Below are positions 15,108-23,114 of a DNA stretch of 35,495 nt, one piece after another. Numbering within the stretch: the first letter of the stretch is position 1; every line of letters starts with the position of its first letter. The notes below the pieces were generated by a model. The model was not told the origin of the DNA. It saw only the letters and a program-made list of their open reading frames with translations, and searched no databases. A program made the translations under genes and the position numbers. This DNA comes from a virus: positions 1 to 35,495 of IMG/VR virus record IMGVR_UViG_3300027306_000009; one strand, 5' to 3'.

Positions 15108-17098
15108 ATCCGCCCCTTGAGCTCGCGCAATGAGGTGGCCACGGAAAACCCGCGAACGGGGATGTTGGTCGACATGGCGTAGTAGTAGGAGGATTCCTTG
15201 AACCCACCAGGCAACCTGAAAGGTTCATCGTTGAGCACTCTGGTGCTGTACAGGATCTCGCCATCCTGCCGAATGATGGAGAAAACCACCTGGGGCACAG
15301 ACTCAGCATCCACTCGTCTGATCCGCGAGCACCCAACAGCCAATGCGCCAATGGGCGCGCCGCCAAGGTATCCGCCCGCCCTCCATGGGCTGGCCAGGAT
15401 GATTTCATTGGCGGACAGGTCGACCAGCCCCTGACTGGACGCCACTTCATCAAATGCACCGTCAACCTTGGCAACAGCCATGTTCAGCGGGGCGGGGAAC
15501 TGCCACAGCTTGGACACCCATGAGCATGTCATGAGAGAGGCCTGTTCATTGCCCCACAACTGCACGTCCCTCCCCTTGGCAAGGTACAGGCGTCCATCAA
15601 TCCTGGAGACATGCAAGGCGTCAGGCTGAACGTCGACGTTCTCGATCGCGTTCTTGTCTGCCAGGTTGAAGCGCAACATCCGCCTGTTGCCTTCCTCGTC
15701 CTGGTATGAGCAGGCATAGATGCCGTTGTGAACAACGGCGACCATGCTCGAAGGCTGCAGCTTGTTCCATTCCTGGATGCGGAACACTGGCGCTGACAGG
15801 GGTGTGACGCCGCTCGGCGTGGCCAAGTACCAGCCGTCGATGGACGGGAACACACATCCGCCGTCTACTTGCGCGACCGCGCGCTTCGCTACGCATCGCT
15901 GCGAGCCAATCGGATCAGGCGCGGCCGAATCCGGAGTGGGTGCGCTGTAGTACCGCACATCTTCATCGGTCAAGACGATGACGCCCATGCCAGCAACGGC
16001 CAGCGCAACACCGTCCGCCGACATCGCGTAGCGCAACCTGGTCGGATACGAGTGCGGCTTGCCGATCTCGGAGAAGCACAGTTCATTGCCAGCCAGCATC
16101 GCCATGCTGCTGTTCGGCAAAACGACAAGGCTGTGCCCATTCTTCGGTGGGATGTTGACCTCGAGCGAATCCAGGGTGATTGCCAGATCAGTGCTGGCCG
16201 TCGAATCAGCGTAGGTCGTCTGTGCCGGGTCCGTGATGACCATGCCGGCGCTGCGCCGGTAGGCGGCATCTGTTCCTGTCGTGCGGTAGATGCAGCGGAC
16301 CATCCCAGTGGTGTTGTGCTCGGCCACGCGCGCCCACGTCCCACCTGTGCCCGAATCGTTTGGCGTCACTACGTCGAATGTGACTGTTGAGGCACCAACG
16401 CTCTTGAGCACCTTCTTGCCGTTCAAGGCAGCGTTTCCAGTTCCAGCAATGACAGTCTCTTCGCCAGCGAACAGGCCGAACGTGCTGGGTAGCGTCAACG
16501 TCGCCACGTTGCCACTCACCACCCAGGACGTGACCGAACCGGAGTTCGGTGGCGGGGTGTCAAGGCCGCTGAGGTTCCATGTGCCGGATCCGTCACCACT
16601 GGCCACTGCGACCGGGCTGGGCCCTGACTCTTCGCCCAGGGCAGTTTTTAGGGTGTAGACGTAGGCGCGAGACACCGTCGTCCCACCAGATGGGGCAGAG
16701 ATGGTCGGCGCGGTCTTGGGGGACGGGACACCCAGCACAAACACCTTGAACGGGTACGGGCCAGGGCCGGAGATGGCGTCCGAGTAGGTCGTCATCCTCG
16801 GCTCACCGTCGCCAGTCAAATAGAGACGGCCTTGGCTGTCCTGCGCAATCGGGGAGCGCGCAACGTCCACAACCACCGGCCAGGTCAGCCAGTATGTGTT
16901 GTCTCCACGCTCCAGGTGATAGATGGTCTGGATGGCATCAGTCAGCGACGTGTACGTCGTCGAAACCTTGCGATAGGGCTCAACCAGCCCGCGAGACGTG
17001 TCGACATTCACGGAATCAGACGCGAACTGCTCGCCCAAGTTCCGGTCATCTTGACGCGGAACCTCGGCAAAGAACGGGCCGACTGCGATCCTGGTCAT
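15104..17098 (-). CDS. Putative tail nozzle / tail-tube distal protein (664 aa)
   Basis: The protein is long and beta-rich, with repeated short strands and Gly/Ser/Thr/Pro turns. It begins MTRIAVGPFFAEVPRQDDR, then has a fibronectin-like section (about 130-280; SRAYVYTLKTALGEESGPSP). A second half with repeated W/Y-containing blades (DGWYLATPSG, NGIYACSYQD) suggests a beta-propeller. This layout, downstream of a tail adaptor gene in a phage with an N4-gp56 capsid, fits the P22 gp10 / T7 gp12 type nozzle that closes the short tail. The assignment rests on architecture and synteny. It starts at ATG 17098, and its end overlaps the 68-aa gene by four bases. Confidence 0.65.
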   Translation of the reverse strand: MTRIAVGPFFAEVPRQDDRNLGEQFASDSVNVDTSRGLVEPYRKVSTTYTSLTDAIQTIYHLERGDNTYWLTWPVVVDVARSPIAQDSQGRLYLTGDGEPRMTTYSDAISGPGPYPFKVFVLGVPSPKTAPTISAPSGGTTVSRAYVYTLKTALGEESGPSPVAVASGDGSGTWNLSGLDTPPPNSGSVTSWVVSGNVATLTLPSTFGLFAGEETVIAGTGNAALNGKKVLKSVGASTVTFDVVTPNDSGTGGTWARVAEHNTTGMVRCIYRTTGTDAAYRRSAGMVITDPAQTTYADSTASTDLAITLDSLEVNIPPKNGHSLVVLPNSSMAMLAGNELCFSEIGKPHSYPTRLRYAMSADGVALAVAGMGVIVLTDEDVRYYSAPTPDSAAPDPIGSQRCVAKRAVAQVDGGCVFPSIDGWYLATPSGVTPLSAPVFRIQEWNKLQPSSMVAVVHNGIYACSYQDEEGNRRMLRFNLADKNAIENVDVQPDALHVSRIDGRLYLAKGRDVQLWGNEQASLMTCSWVSKLWQFPAPLNMAVAKVDGAFDEVASSQGLVDLSANEIILASPWRAGGYLGGAPIGALAVGCSRIRRVDAESVPQVVFSIIRQDGEILYSTRVLNDEPFRLPGGFKESSYYYAMSTNIPVRGFSVATSLRELKGRM

Positions 17099-17102
17099 GG
17101 CG

Positions 17103-17495
17103 TCACTTTGAGAAGTTGAACTTCAGGCCAAAAGCGCCATACGGCCGCCAGCCTGCGTAGAAGTTGCACCAGCCGCGGTAGCTGACGAAAGGGAGCCACA
17201 GCCATCCGCAGCGCAGTGCATGGAAAGTCCAACCCGGCGACCCCCATTCGCGCGTCGAGTAGAACGTGCGATAACGGTCAGCCACACCGATGACGTAGAA
17301 GAACAGGTTGTGGAGTGGGTTTCGAAACCACCAGATCACGGCCAACTTCCAAGTCTTGGCACGGCCTGCGCGCCACTTGTCGTCACCGTAGATGCCGTCG
17401 TCATCGTTTCCGAACAGTGCCCACAGAAGGCGGAACCAGCGCAAAACCCAAGGCGTGCTCACGTTGCGGCGTGGGGGGAAGTCTTCTCGGAGCAT
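17103..17495 (-). CDS. Aromatic-rich phage protein of unknown function (130 aa)
   Basis: The protein is unusually rich in Trp, Phe and Tyr, with motifs PPRRNVSTPWVLRWFRLLW, WWFRNPLHN and YVIGVADR, and several stretches that could sit in or on a membrane. I recall small phage proteins with a similar RNPLHN motif near tail-fibre genes, but no function that I can state. It lies between the collar-domain tail fibre and the nozzle gene. A lysis role or a virion role are both possible. Confidence 0.7.
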   Translation of the reverse strand: MLREDFPPRRNVSTPWVLRWFRLLWALFGNDDDGIYGDDKWRAGRAKTWKLAVIWWFRNPLHNLFFYVIGVADRYRTFYSTREWGSPGWTFHALRCGWLWLPFVSYRGWCNFYAGWRPYGAFGLKFNFSK

Positions 17496-17503
17496 GTTTA
17501 TCC

Positions 17504-18529
17504 TCAGAACTTGATGCAGTAGAGCAGCGCGACGTTGCGCGGGCGTGCGTCGCCAGGTGTCACGGTCACCGTTCCGTCGCCTTCACCGTTGCTGACTATC
17601 ACCTGCCCGCTGTTAAAGTTGATGGCAGTGACTGACCGGAAGCTGCCGCCTTGGCCGTCACCGTCGTCTGGATCCGCGTTCACATAGAAAGAACCAGCGT
17701 AAGCAGACTGTGCGGACCCCGATGTACGGCCTGAGTCGACCCCTCGACCATCATCCCAGCCCCGGACGAACTCGCCACGCAGGTCGGGAAGATTGAAGGT
17801 CGTGGAGCCGTCGCCGGTGCCGTAGGTGGTTCCGATGGCTGCAAAAAGAGCAGCGTATGTGGTGCGCGAGACGGCCGCACCGTTGGCCTTGAGCCAACCG
17901 GTCGGGGCGGTGGACATGGCGAAAGCCTGCACTGATCCAGCAACTATGACGGAAGCGACAGCCTCATCCAACTGCTGTTTCGGAATGGCTTGAAGGGAGG
18001 CCGTCGCGTTTCCTGGAAGAGTCTGAGCCCCAGTAAATGTGTTGGCCCCGGTTGACGCCTTGCCATCCAGCGCAGTTGCCACATCAGCCGCGCTGGCTTT
18101 CTCAGAGTCGAGTTCCTGGAGTGCTGCTTGGACTGTCCCAGCAGAGATCCCGCCTGCCGGCGTCACGCTGATCGCCGTGGCCGCGTGCGCGCCAGTTCCG
18201 ACACTCGGGTGAGCGATGCTTGACGCCAAGTCGGCAGCCGTCATGCGCAACTCAACCAGTGAGCCCGCCACGAAAGATCGCGCTGGGAACTTCGTCGCAT
18301 CCTCGGTCGCACGCTCGGTGATCGTCAGCAGGCTTTGCCCGACCGCGCGCTGCACGCGCATGTATTCCAGGTTCCCGCTGGAATCCTCGAGCGCAACCTT
18401 GAACCAGTCCGCACCGGTAGCCACGGGGAACAGGGCCTGGTCCGCTGGGTTGATCTGCAGCTGAGTCGAACTGCTGGTGATGGACGCCGTCAGGGTGGAC
18501 CGTGCGGCGTTGGCAAAAAGCTGGGCCAT
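17504..18529 (-). CDS. Tail fibre protein with phage tail collar domain (341 aa)
   Basis: Residues 1-130 form a variable beta-rich attachment region. Residues 130-190 are an Ala/Thr/Ser-rich shaft. From about 200 comes a collar domain with APTGWLKANGAAVSR, then DGSTTFNLPDLRGEFVRGWD and a C-terminal DARPRNVALLYCIKF, the usual end of phage tail-collar fibre proteins. It is likely the receptor-binding or fibre component of the short tail. ATG 18529 is eight bases after the preceding gene's stop. Confidence 0.88.
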   Translation of the reverse strand: MAQLFANAARSTLTASITSSSTQLQINPADQALFPVATGADWFKVALEDSSGNLEYMRVQRAVGQSLLTITERATEDATKFPARSFVAGSLVELRMTAADLASSIAHPSVGTGAHAATAISVTPAGGISAGTVQAALQELDSEKASAADVATALDGKASTGANTFTGAQTLPGNATASLQAIPKQQLDEAVASVIVAGSVQAFAMSTAPTGWLKANGAAVSRTTYAALFAAIGTTYGTGDGSTTFNLPDLRGEFVRGWDDGRGVDSGRTSGSAQSAYAGSFYVNADPDDGDGQGGSFRSVTAINFNSGQVIVSNGEGDGTVTVTPGDARPRNVALLYCIKF

Positions 18530-18537
18530 GTCGATCC

Positions 18538-19140
18538 TCAGTAGAAGTGCCCACGCACGCGCATGGGCTGGCTTGAGTGGTTGCGCGTCCGCTTGGATCG
18601 CGCGTCAGCGATGCAGTCCTGAAAGCGCGCCAGCATCGTCCCGGACTTCTCGGGGTTCGTGTAGGGCTTTTCAGCGTGCTCGCACAGCTTGGCAATGGCG
18701 CCCCAGGCGATGTGGGCGCTGAACGAGTCGAAGAGTTCGTCGTTCAGGCCTGTTGCTGCCTTGGTCAGAGACAACGAGACTTTGGCCTTGAGGATCCTGT
18801 CAGGCGCTGGCGCGTCCGGCCCGATCTGGATGACCTTCATGTCAGGAAGGCTCAGCTTGTAGGCGGCGCCTACCTCACCAAGCGCCACGCCTTCGATGCT
18901 CAACGGCTCGGCATCAAGCGTGCCTTCATGCAACTTCACCATGCGGGCGCCTGCTGGCAAGATCGGCGCGTAGTCGGTCTGGCCTGTGGCTGTGACCATG
19001 GCCGGCGTGACATACCGCCACGCGTAGGATTTCTCGAAGAACTCTTCGGCAGCGTTGCGGATCTCGTCTTCTGCGACTAGGTCAGGGCAGCCCGGGCAAT
19101 GGGGCAGCACAAGCGGCAGGAACTGGTCCCAGGGCTTCAT
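18538..19140 (-). CDS. Neck/tail protein of unknown function (200 aa)
   Basis: It starts at ATG 19140, overlapping the adaptor gene's stop. The N-terminal part has a CPGCPD pair of cysteines followed by a helical region (AEDEIRNAAEEFFEKSYAWRYVTP) and then strands, the usual layout of small head-tail connector proteins. Position between the adaptor and the tail fibre suggests a neck or fibre-attachment role, which is inferred. No enzymatic motifs are seen. Confidence 0.7.
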   Translation of the reverse strand: MKPWDQFLPLVLPHCPGCPDLVAEDEIRNAAEEFFEKSYAWRYVTPAMVTATGQTDYAPILPAGARMVKLHEGTLDAEPLSIEGVALGEVGAAYKLSLPDMKVIQIGPDAPAPDRILKAKVSLSLTKAATGLNDELFDSFSAHIAWGAIAKLCEHAEKPYTNPEKSGTMLARFQDCIADARSKRTRNHSSQPMRVRGHFY

Positions 19141-19790
19141 TGCGACACGTCCTTGCGTTGGGTCTTGGCCTTCTCGGGCTTGGCGCTGAGCTCGGCGGCG
19201 GTGCGCCCTGTCAGCTGTTGCACCATGAGGCTGTACATACCCTGGGCGAGCGATTCCATGGCCGCGTCTTCCGAGTCGCGCAGGTAGGCGCGGTGGATGA
19301 TGTAGGACACCAGCGGGCCCTTGTACATATCGTCCAGGCTGATCGCGGCCTCTTCTGTCAGGACATCAGCAGGAGGCACAGAGATGAGCAGCCGAAGCGC
19401 GGCAAAAGCCGTGGCGGGAGGCCACACCTCGAAGCGCTTGGGGTCGCGCTCGTCATAGGTCCAGGCCTTGACCGTGGCGCTTGACGGGTCCGTTCGCCAG
19501 GAAGGGCGCTGGTCGTCCAGCGAATCGCGCTTGGCCAGCTTGCAGGCACGGCCACTCACGTTGCACTTGACATCCATCAAGCGGATGGCCTGGGCCGGTA
19601 GCGTTTGCAGGAACCCAGCAGTCAAGGTGTGATTGACCAGCGCCGTGCTGGCGTCAGGCCTGTACAGCAGGATTTCGCGCTGCCCGTCGTTCAGGTAGCC
19701 AAGCAGGTCCGCCCGGGGCCATCGAACCCCGGCGTCATCGTGCAGCACCTCGACGGCGCTGTCGATCACCTGCTTGGCCGTCGTTGCCAC
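19137..19790 (-). CDS. Phage tail adaptor (head-tail connector, DUF6682-like) protein (217 aa)
   Basis: The N-terminus (AKQVIDSAVEVLHDDAGVRWPRADLLGYLNDGQREI) and the later ISVPPADV and LVSYIIHRAYLRDSEDA segments are typical of phage adaptor proteins that bind under the portal, like P22 gp4 or the T7 tail tube A protein. Length fits the family. It lies after the capsid genes and before the tail genes, as expected. The stop overlaps the next start by four bases (ATGA). Confidence 0.82.
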   Translation of the reverse strand: MATTAKQVIDSAVEVLHDDAGVRWPRADLLGYLNDGQREILLYRPDASTALVNHTLTAGFLQTLPAQAIRLMDVKCNVSGRACKLAKRDSLDDQRPSWRTDPSSATVKAWTYDERDPKRFEVWPPATAFAALRLLISVPPADVLTEEAAISLDDMYKGPLVSYIIHRAYLRDSEDAAMESLAQGMYSLMVQQLTGRTAAELSAKPEKAKTQRKDVSQ

Positions 19791-19792
19791 GA

Positions 19793-20185
19793 TCAGGCCT
19801 CGTCTTCGCCAGCCTTGACGGCAGCCTCATGAACCGCTTGGCGCAGCTTGTCGCCACGGGCACGCAGGTCCACTTCCAGACCGTTGGCCTTGGCGAACGC
19901 CTTGACCTCGTCATCGGTCATGGCGCCCAGGTCGACGCGGGTTTCGCCGTTGACCAGGATGAACTTGCTGGGCTCACCCGCAGGGGCTTTCTCGGTCGCA
20001 GCAGCCTTTGCAGGCTCTTCGCCGAACACCTTGAACGCTTCCGGGGTCTTGAGGAAGAACTTCTCGGCGTGCGCGTCATCGACTTCACACACCACATGGC
20101 CGTTCTCGTCAGGCGCAAACTTGTAGGCCACGGCCCCGATGGTGTGGGTGACGGTGGCCTTGCGGCGAAAGGCATGGATCAGCAT
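19793..20185 (-). CDS. Hypothetical head-proximal protein (130 aa)
   Basis: It starts at ATG 20185 just after an intrinsic terminator. The N-terminal half is a small beta-rich domain (VAYKFAPDENGHVVCEVDD, KFFLKTPEAFKVFG). A Pro/Ala/Glu linker follows, and the C-terminal third (MTDDEVKAFAKANGLEVDLRARGDKLRQAVHEAA) resembles a HeH/LEM-like helical DNA- or protein-binding module. A head-completion role is suggested only by position between capsid and adaptor genes. Confidence 0.68.
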   Translation of the reverse strand: MLIHAFRRKATVTHTIGAVAYKFAPDENGHVVCEVDDAHAEKFFLKTPEAFKVFGEEPAKAAATEKAPAGEPSKFILVNGETRVDLGAMTDDEVKAFAKANGLEVDLRARGDKLRQAVHEAAVKAGEDEA

Positions 20186-20221
20186 GGTGGTGCTCTTTCA
20201 GGTTGTGGGAGATCAGGCGGC

Positions 20222-20249
20222 AAAAAGGGGGAGAGCCGAAGCCCTCCCC
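20222..20249 (-). terminator. Intrinsic terminator after the capsid / decoration genes
   Basis: On the minus strand a 9-bp stem (GGGGAGGGC with GCTCTCCCC, one G-U pair) closes a TTCG loop and is followed at once by CTTTTTG. This is a textbook rho-independent terminator, 20 nt after the stop of the 147-aa gene. It would separate the highly needed capsid and decoration mRNA from the neck and tail genes, probably with partial read-through because no promoter is obvious immediately downstream. Confidence 0.88.
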
Positions 20250-20269
20250 AACTCACCACCACGGAGAGA

Positions 20270-20713
20270 TCAGGCCTGCAGGTCGAAGACGGCCACGCCG
20301 ACCTTGCCCGAGCCGGCATAGGTGGCCGCGGCGGTCGTGATCTTCATGGCGATGCGGCGATCAGCGCTCGAGCTGGACTCGAAATGCGCCGAGTTGGCGG
20401 CACGGTAAACGCCAGCTGCTTGACCGGTCGTGATGCCGGAGGCGTAGACCGTGGCCAGGTCGGTGCCAGCGGCATTGAGCTCACCGATGGACCAGGCGAA
20501 GGCCGGCGAGCCGCCGCTGTCTACGTCGGGCAGGACCACCTTGTAGTCCACGCAGCGCACGCCAGCGGGGATGGTGGTCAGACGGATCAGATCGTTGGCT
20601 GCGAAGGCCGTCGACGGGAGTTCGATGTCGACGTGGGCGCCGCACACTTCGGCCGCGTCGGGGGTGTACATGGGCTTGATGCCGTCGTACTGCTTGGTGT
20701 TGATGCTGGGCAT
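20270..20713 (-). CDS. Putative capsid decoration / head protein (147 aa)
   Basis: The protein is small and beta-rich, with Ala/Ser/Thr-rich strands and no enzymatic motif. It has an AGGAG Shine-Dalgarno before ATG 20713. It lies directly after the major capsid gene and is followed by a strong terminator, so it should be made at capsid-like levels. Proteins of this size and composition in this place usually decorate or stabilise the head. The role is inferred from context. Confidence 0.72.
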   Translation of the reverse strand: MPSINTKQYDGIKPMYTPDAAEVCGAHVDIELPSTAFAANDLIRLTTIPAGVRCVDYKVVLPDVDSGGSPAFAWSIGELNAAGTDLATVYASGITTGQAAGVYRAANSAHFESSSSADRRIAMKITTAAATYAGSGKVGVAVFDLQA

Positions 20714-20750
20714 TTCTTGCTCCTACAGATTCGGGTTGGGCAGGTGTCCA

Positions 20751-20768
20751 CCCGGGCCGAAGCCCGGG
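20751..20768 (-). other. UUCG-tetraloop hairpin between capsid and decoration genes
   Basis: CCCGGGC and GCCCGGG flank a TTCG loop on the minus strand, a very stable hairpin 10 nt after the capsid stop codon. No T-tract follows, so it is unlikely to terminate transcription. mRNA stabilisation or processing of the capsid message is more likely. Confidence 0.6.
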
Positions 20769-20778
20769 CACGCCGTCA

Positions 20779-21906
20779 TCAGGCGTTCGGATCCTTGCAG
20801 TAGGTGTCCAGGGCGATCACGCCGAAGTCGCGCGTGACCAGGCTGTCCTTGGACTTGTAGGTGGCCTTCTTGACACCGAAGATCGAGTTGGTGCCGATCT
20901 TCACGGCGTTGCCGTGGTCCTTGACTTCCTCGGTCCAGTCGAAGCGCAGGCCGTTGCCGTTGGAGCCGAAGGCGATGAAGGCAGCCTGAGCGCCCAGGAA
21001 CAGCGCCCGTGCAGCCGGCACGTTGCCACCAGCGCCGTAGTCGCTGAAGCGCAGCACGTTGCGGTGCTGGTGAATGATCGTGCTGGCGTACATGCCATCG
21101 GAGCTGTCGAAAATCGGGTTCTTGCGGCCTTCGGCGGCGGCGGCGGCCTTCTGGATGTCCAGCCACTGGCCGGTGGCCGTGTTGGACTTCATGGCGTCGA
21201 ACTGCCAGGGGTGCATCAGGGCAACGTAGTGCTCACCGCCTTCGATCTCGATGGGCAGCATCGAGATATCGTCGGTGGTGTCGCCACCCATGGTGCGAGC
21301 CTTTGCAACAGCACGGTCAATCAGGCGCAGGTCGAAACCGTCGTCGGTGGCGATGTCTGCCTTGGCCGTCGCGTTGCCGCCGTACATCTGGTGGCCAGCG
21401 TCTGGTGCAGTCACGCCGTTGATGCCGAACATGCTGTTGTTGCGCTTCCAGACGAAGCCCTGATCGATCTGCGGCTGGGCGCCCGACAGGTAGATGAAGA
21501 AGAGCTCGTCGAACAGGCGCTTCCACCAGTCGGTGGCGGCCCGCTTGGCATCCTGGCGGATGTCGCGCAGGGTGCGCTTGCGGGTCATGCGGCCACCGAG
21601 GTCAACGCCACCGCGAACCTGGTCGATGCGCAGGCGGTCGGTGTAGTACTTCAGGGGCTGCTCTTTGCCGTCCAGGGTTTCGTCGCCGATGACCGGCTCC
21701 ATGGACATGGGCATCAGCAGGTCGACGGTGATTTCGTCACCGGCGTCCGACTGCAGGTCCATCAGCAACTGGATGGGCAGGCGGGAGTTCTTGCCTTCAC
21801 CCATCATCTTGCGGGTGAAGTACGAGGACTTGTTGACAGCGGCAGCCAGCAACAGGCTCCACTTCTTGACGGCTTGAGGGTCATTGACCCCAACAACGGT
21901 ACGCAT
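20779..21906 (-). CDS. Major capsid protein, N4-gp56 / DUF4043 family (375 aa)
   Basis: The conserved stretch LLMDLQSDAGDEITVDLLMP, then LKYYTDRLRIDQVRGG, GGRMTRKRTLRDIRQ and DWWKRLFDELFFIYLSG, are hallmarks of the N4-gp56 type HK97-fold major capsid family. Length fits. ATG 21906 is preferred because AAGGAG lies 7 nt upstream; a GTG at 21912 would be too close to that site. Two hairpins with GGA loops lie just upstream, next to a CsrA-like gene, so translation may be controlled. A UUCG hairpin follows the stop. Confidence 0.93.
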   Translation of the reverse strand: MRTVVGVNDPQAVKKWSLLLAAAVNKSSYFTRKMMGEGKNSRLPIQLLMDLQSDAGDEITVDLLMPMSMEPVIGDETLDGKEQPLKYYTDRLRIDQVRGGVDLGGRMTRKRTLRDIRQDAKRAATDWWKRLFDELFFIYLSGAQPQIDQGFVWKRNNSMFGINGVTAPDAGHQMYGGNATAKADIATDDGFDLRLIDRAVAKARTMGGDTTDDISMLPIEIEGGEHYVALMHPWQFDAMKSNTATGQWLDIQKAAAAAEGRKNPIFDSSDGMYASTIIHQHRNVLRFSDYGAGGNVPAARALFLGAQAAFIAFGSNGNGLRFDWTEEVKDHGNAVKIGTNSIFGVKKATYKSKDSLVTRDFGVIALDTYCKDPNA

Positions 21907-21913
21907 GGACACA

Positions 21914-21919
21914 CTCCTT
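21914..21919 (-). promoter_or_regulatory. Shine-Dalgarno of the capsid gene (contains GGA)
   Basis: AAGGAG lies 7 nt before ATG 21906 and decides the start over the upstream GTG. It contains the GGA core that CsrA proteins recognise, and lies about 15 nt downstream of two GGA-loop hairpins. Confidence 0.8.
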
Positions 21920-21933
21920 CAACGGTGTTGACG

Positions 21934-21950
21934 GAGCGCGTCCTGCGCTC
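21934..21950 (-). promoter_or_regulatory. GGA-loop hairpin 2 in the capsid leader (candidate CsrA site)
   Basis: On the minus strand GAGCGC and GCGCTC form a perfect 6-bp stem with the loop AGGAC. GGA in a hairpin loop is the recognised core of CsrA binding sites. No T-tract follows. Confidence 0.6.
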
Positions 21951-21953
21951 AAT

Positions 21954-21968
21954 GCGGATTCCATCCGC
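21954..21968 (-). promoter_or_regulatory. GGA-loop hairpin 1 in the capsid leader (candidate CsrA site)
   Basis: On the minus strand GCGGAT and ATCCGC form a perfect stem around GGA (or a 5-bp stem around TGGAA). It lies 16 nt after the CsrA-like gene's stop and three bases before hairpin 2. Confidence 0.6.
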
Positions 21969-21983
21969 TATGGGACAAAGGTG

Positions 21984-22169
21984 TCAGGCCTTTGCGGTTT
22001 CCGGTTTGGCTTGCGCCTGGGCGGACCTGCTCAGCTTGACACCCTCATCGACTTCGATGATGAGGCGGGCCCGGTTCCGGCCCGACTTCTCTTCAACCCG
22101 AACGCTGGCGACGTTTCCGATGGCGATGCGCTCGCCGACCTTCACGTCCATGACAACTCGGTTTTTCAC
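21984..22169 (-). CDS. CsrA-like RNA-binding protein (61 aa)
   Basis: The segment VKVGERIAIGN...VRVEEKSG aligns by eye with the CsrA core (RVGETLMIGDEVTVTV), and VKLSR near the C-terminal end aligns with the CsrA VAVHR region that carries the RNA-contacting Arg. The total length is right for CsrA (about 60 aa). It lacks the usual Ala-Pro before the last strand. It overlaps the scaffold stop (ATGA) and lies directly before a capsid leader with two GGA-loop hairpins, a fitting target. Family membership is by pattern only. An unrelated small beta-barrel is the alternative. Confidence 0.55.
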   Translation of the reverse strand: MKNRVVMDVKVGERIAIGNVASVRVEEKSGRNRARLIIEVDEGVKLSRSAQAQAKPETAKA

Positions 22170-23077
22170 TCGGCTGCTTCCCAGCGTTCTTGCTGATCTG
22201 GTGTCAATCTAGCCACTGCGCGCTCCAGTGCAATGCCAGAAAGTCCATCCAAGTGAGAAAACTCATCTGAATTGACAGACGGGGTTCCTGCAGACGGGCC
22301 CCGGCCAACGGTGGGAGGCACTTTCGACAGGTCGGGCGTGCGGTTGCGGGCGACCTCGGCGGCCTTGTTCGGCTTGCCGTCCTTGCCGGTGTCGTCGCCA
22401 CCGGCCTTCTGCGCCGGGATCTTGAACTTGGCCGCTGTGACCATGTGGGCATTGCCCAAGATCTCGCGCCACAGTTCCGGGCCTTCTTCACCTTCAGCTG
22501 TCTGAGACAGCGCCTTGATGGTCTTGTCCAGGTGCTGCAGTGCGCCCTTGTTCGCGTCGGCCTTGTAGTCAAAGCCGGACTTCTTGATGTCGGAGAAGAA
22601 GCCGTCCAGGGTCTTGCGGTACTCGCGCTGCAGCTGCTGGGTCGTCATGTCGGCCGACACCTCGGCGCGGATGCGGGCGCTGTTGACCTTGTCGCGCTCT
22701 TGCTCGATGCGATCCAGTTCGGCGTCGTACTGGTCTTCGCTGAGCTCTCCTTCCTCGTACTTGCGGCGAGCATCGCGGCGGGCCTGGGCCAAGTCCTTCA
22801 GCTGCTGATCCAGGTTTTCGCCCCCTTGGGCCTGGTAGATGGGCTCCACCCTGGCGGTGGCGGCTGGCTGATCTTCGCCAGCGCCGGAACCAGGCTCGGC
22901 CGCAGAACCGGTTGCGTCACCTTGCTGGCCGTCATCATCGCCAGTGGCGCCGTCGTCACCGGAGCCCGCTGCATCGCCGTGGTCAGCATCGGCGCCATCC
23001 AGTTCAGCAAGCTGCTCTCGTTCTTCAGCGGTCAGGCCGGAGAGGTCGTCGTTGTCGGTCGTGTCTTGGGTGCCCAT
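22166..23077 (-). CDS. Capsid scaffolding protein (303 aa)
   Basis: The N-terminus is extremely acidic and low-complexity (Asp/Gly/Ala), followed by a long charged helical middle (about 90-200; LKDLAQARRDARRKYEEGEL) and a C-terminal part that ends in an acidic/Arg helix. This composition, between portal and major capsid genes, is the usual look of a podovirus scaffolding protein that guides procapsid assembly. No protease motif is visible. The gene starts at ATG 23077 with a purine-rich leader and overlaps the CsrA-like start. Confidence 0.82.
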   Translation of the reverse strand: MGTQDTTDNDDLSGLTAEEREQLAELDGADADHGDAAGSGDDGATGDDDGQQGDATGSAAEPGSGAGEDQPAATARVEPIYQAQGGENLDQQLKDLAQARRDARRKYEEGELSEDQYDAELDRIEQERDKVNSARIRAEVSADMTTQQLQREYRKTLDGFFSDIKKSGFDYKADANKGALQHLDKTIKALSQTAEGEEGPELWREILGNAHMVTAAKFKIPAQKAGGDDTGKDGKPNKAAEVARNRTPDLSKVPPTVGRGPSAGTPSVNSDEFSHLDGLSGIALERAVARLTPDQQERWEAAE

Positions 23078-23114
23078 TTCGTCTTCCTTCGTGGTGGTTC
23101 TGCCCTTTCGGGCC

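Noticed and set aside
14878-15474. A 198-aa minus-strand frame over the end of the nozzle gene.
   Set aside because: Low-complexity Ser/Pro/Arg/His composition typical of a shadow; the 664-, 68- and 34-aa frames explain the region better.
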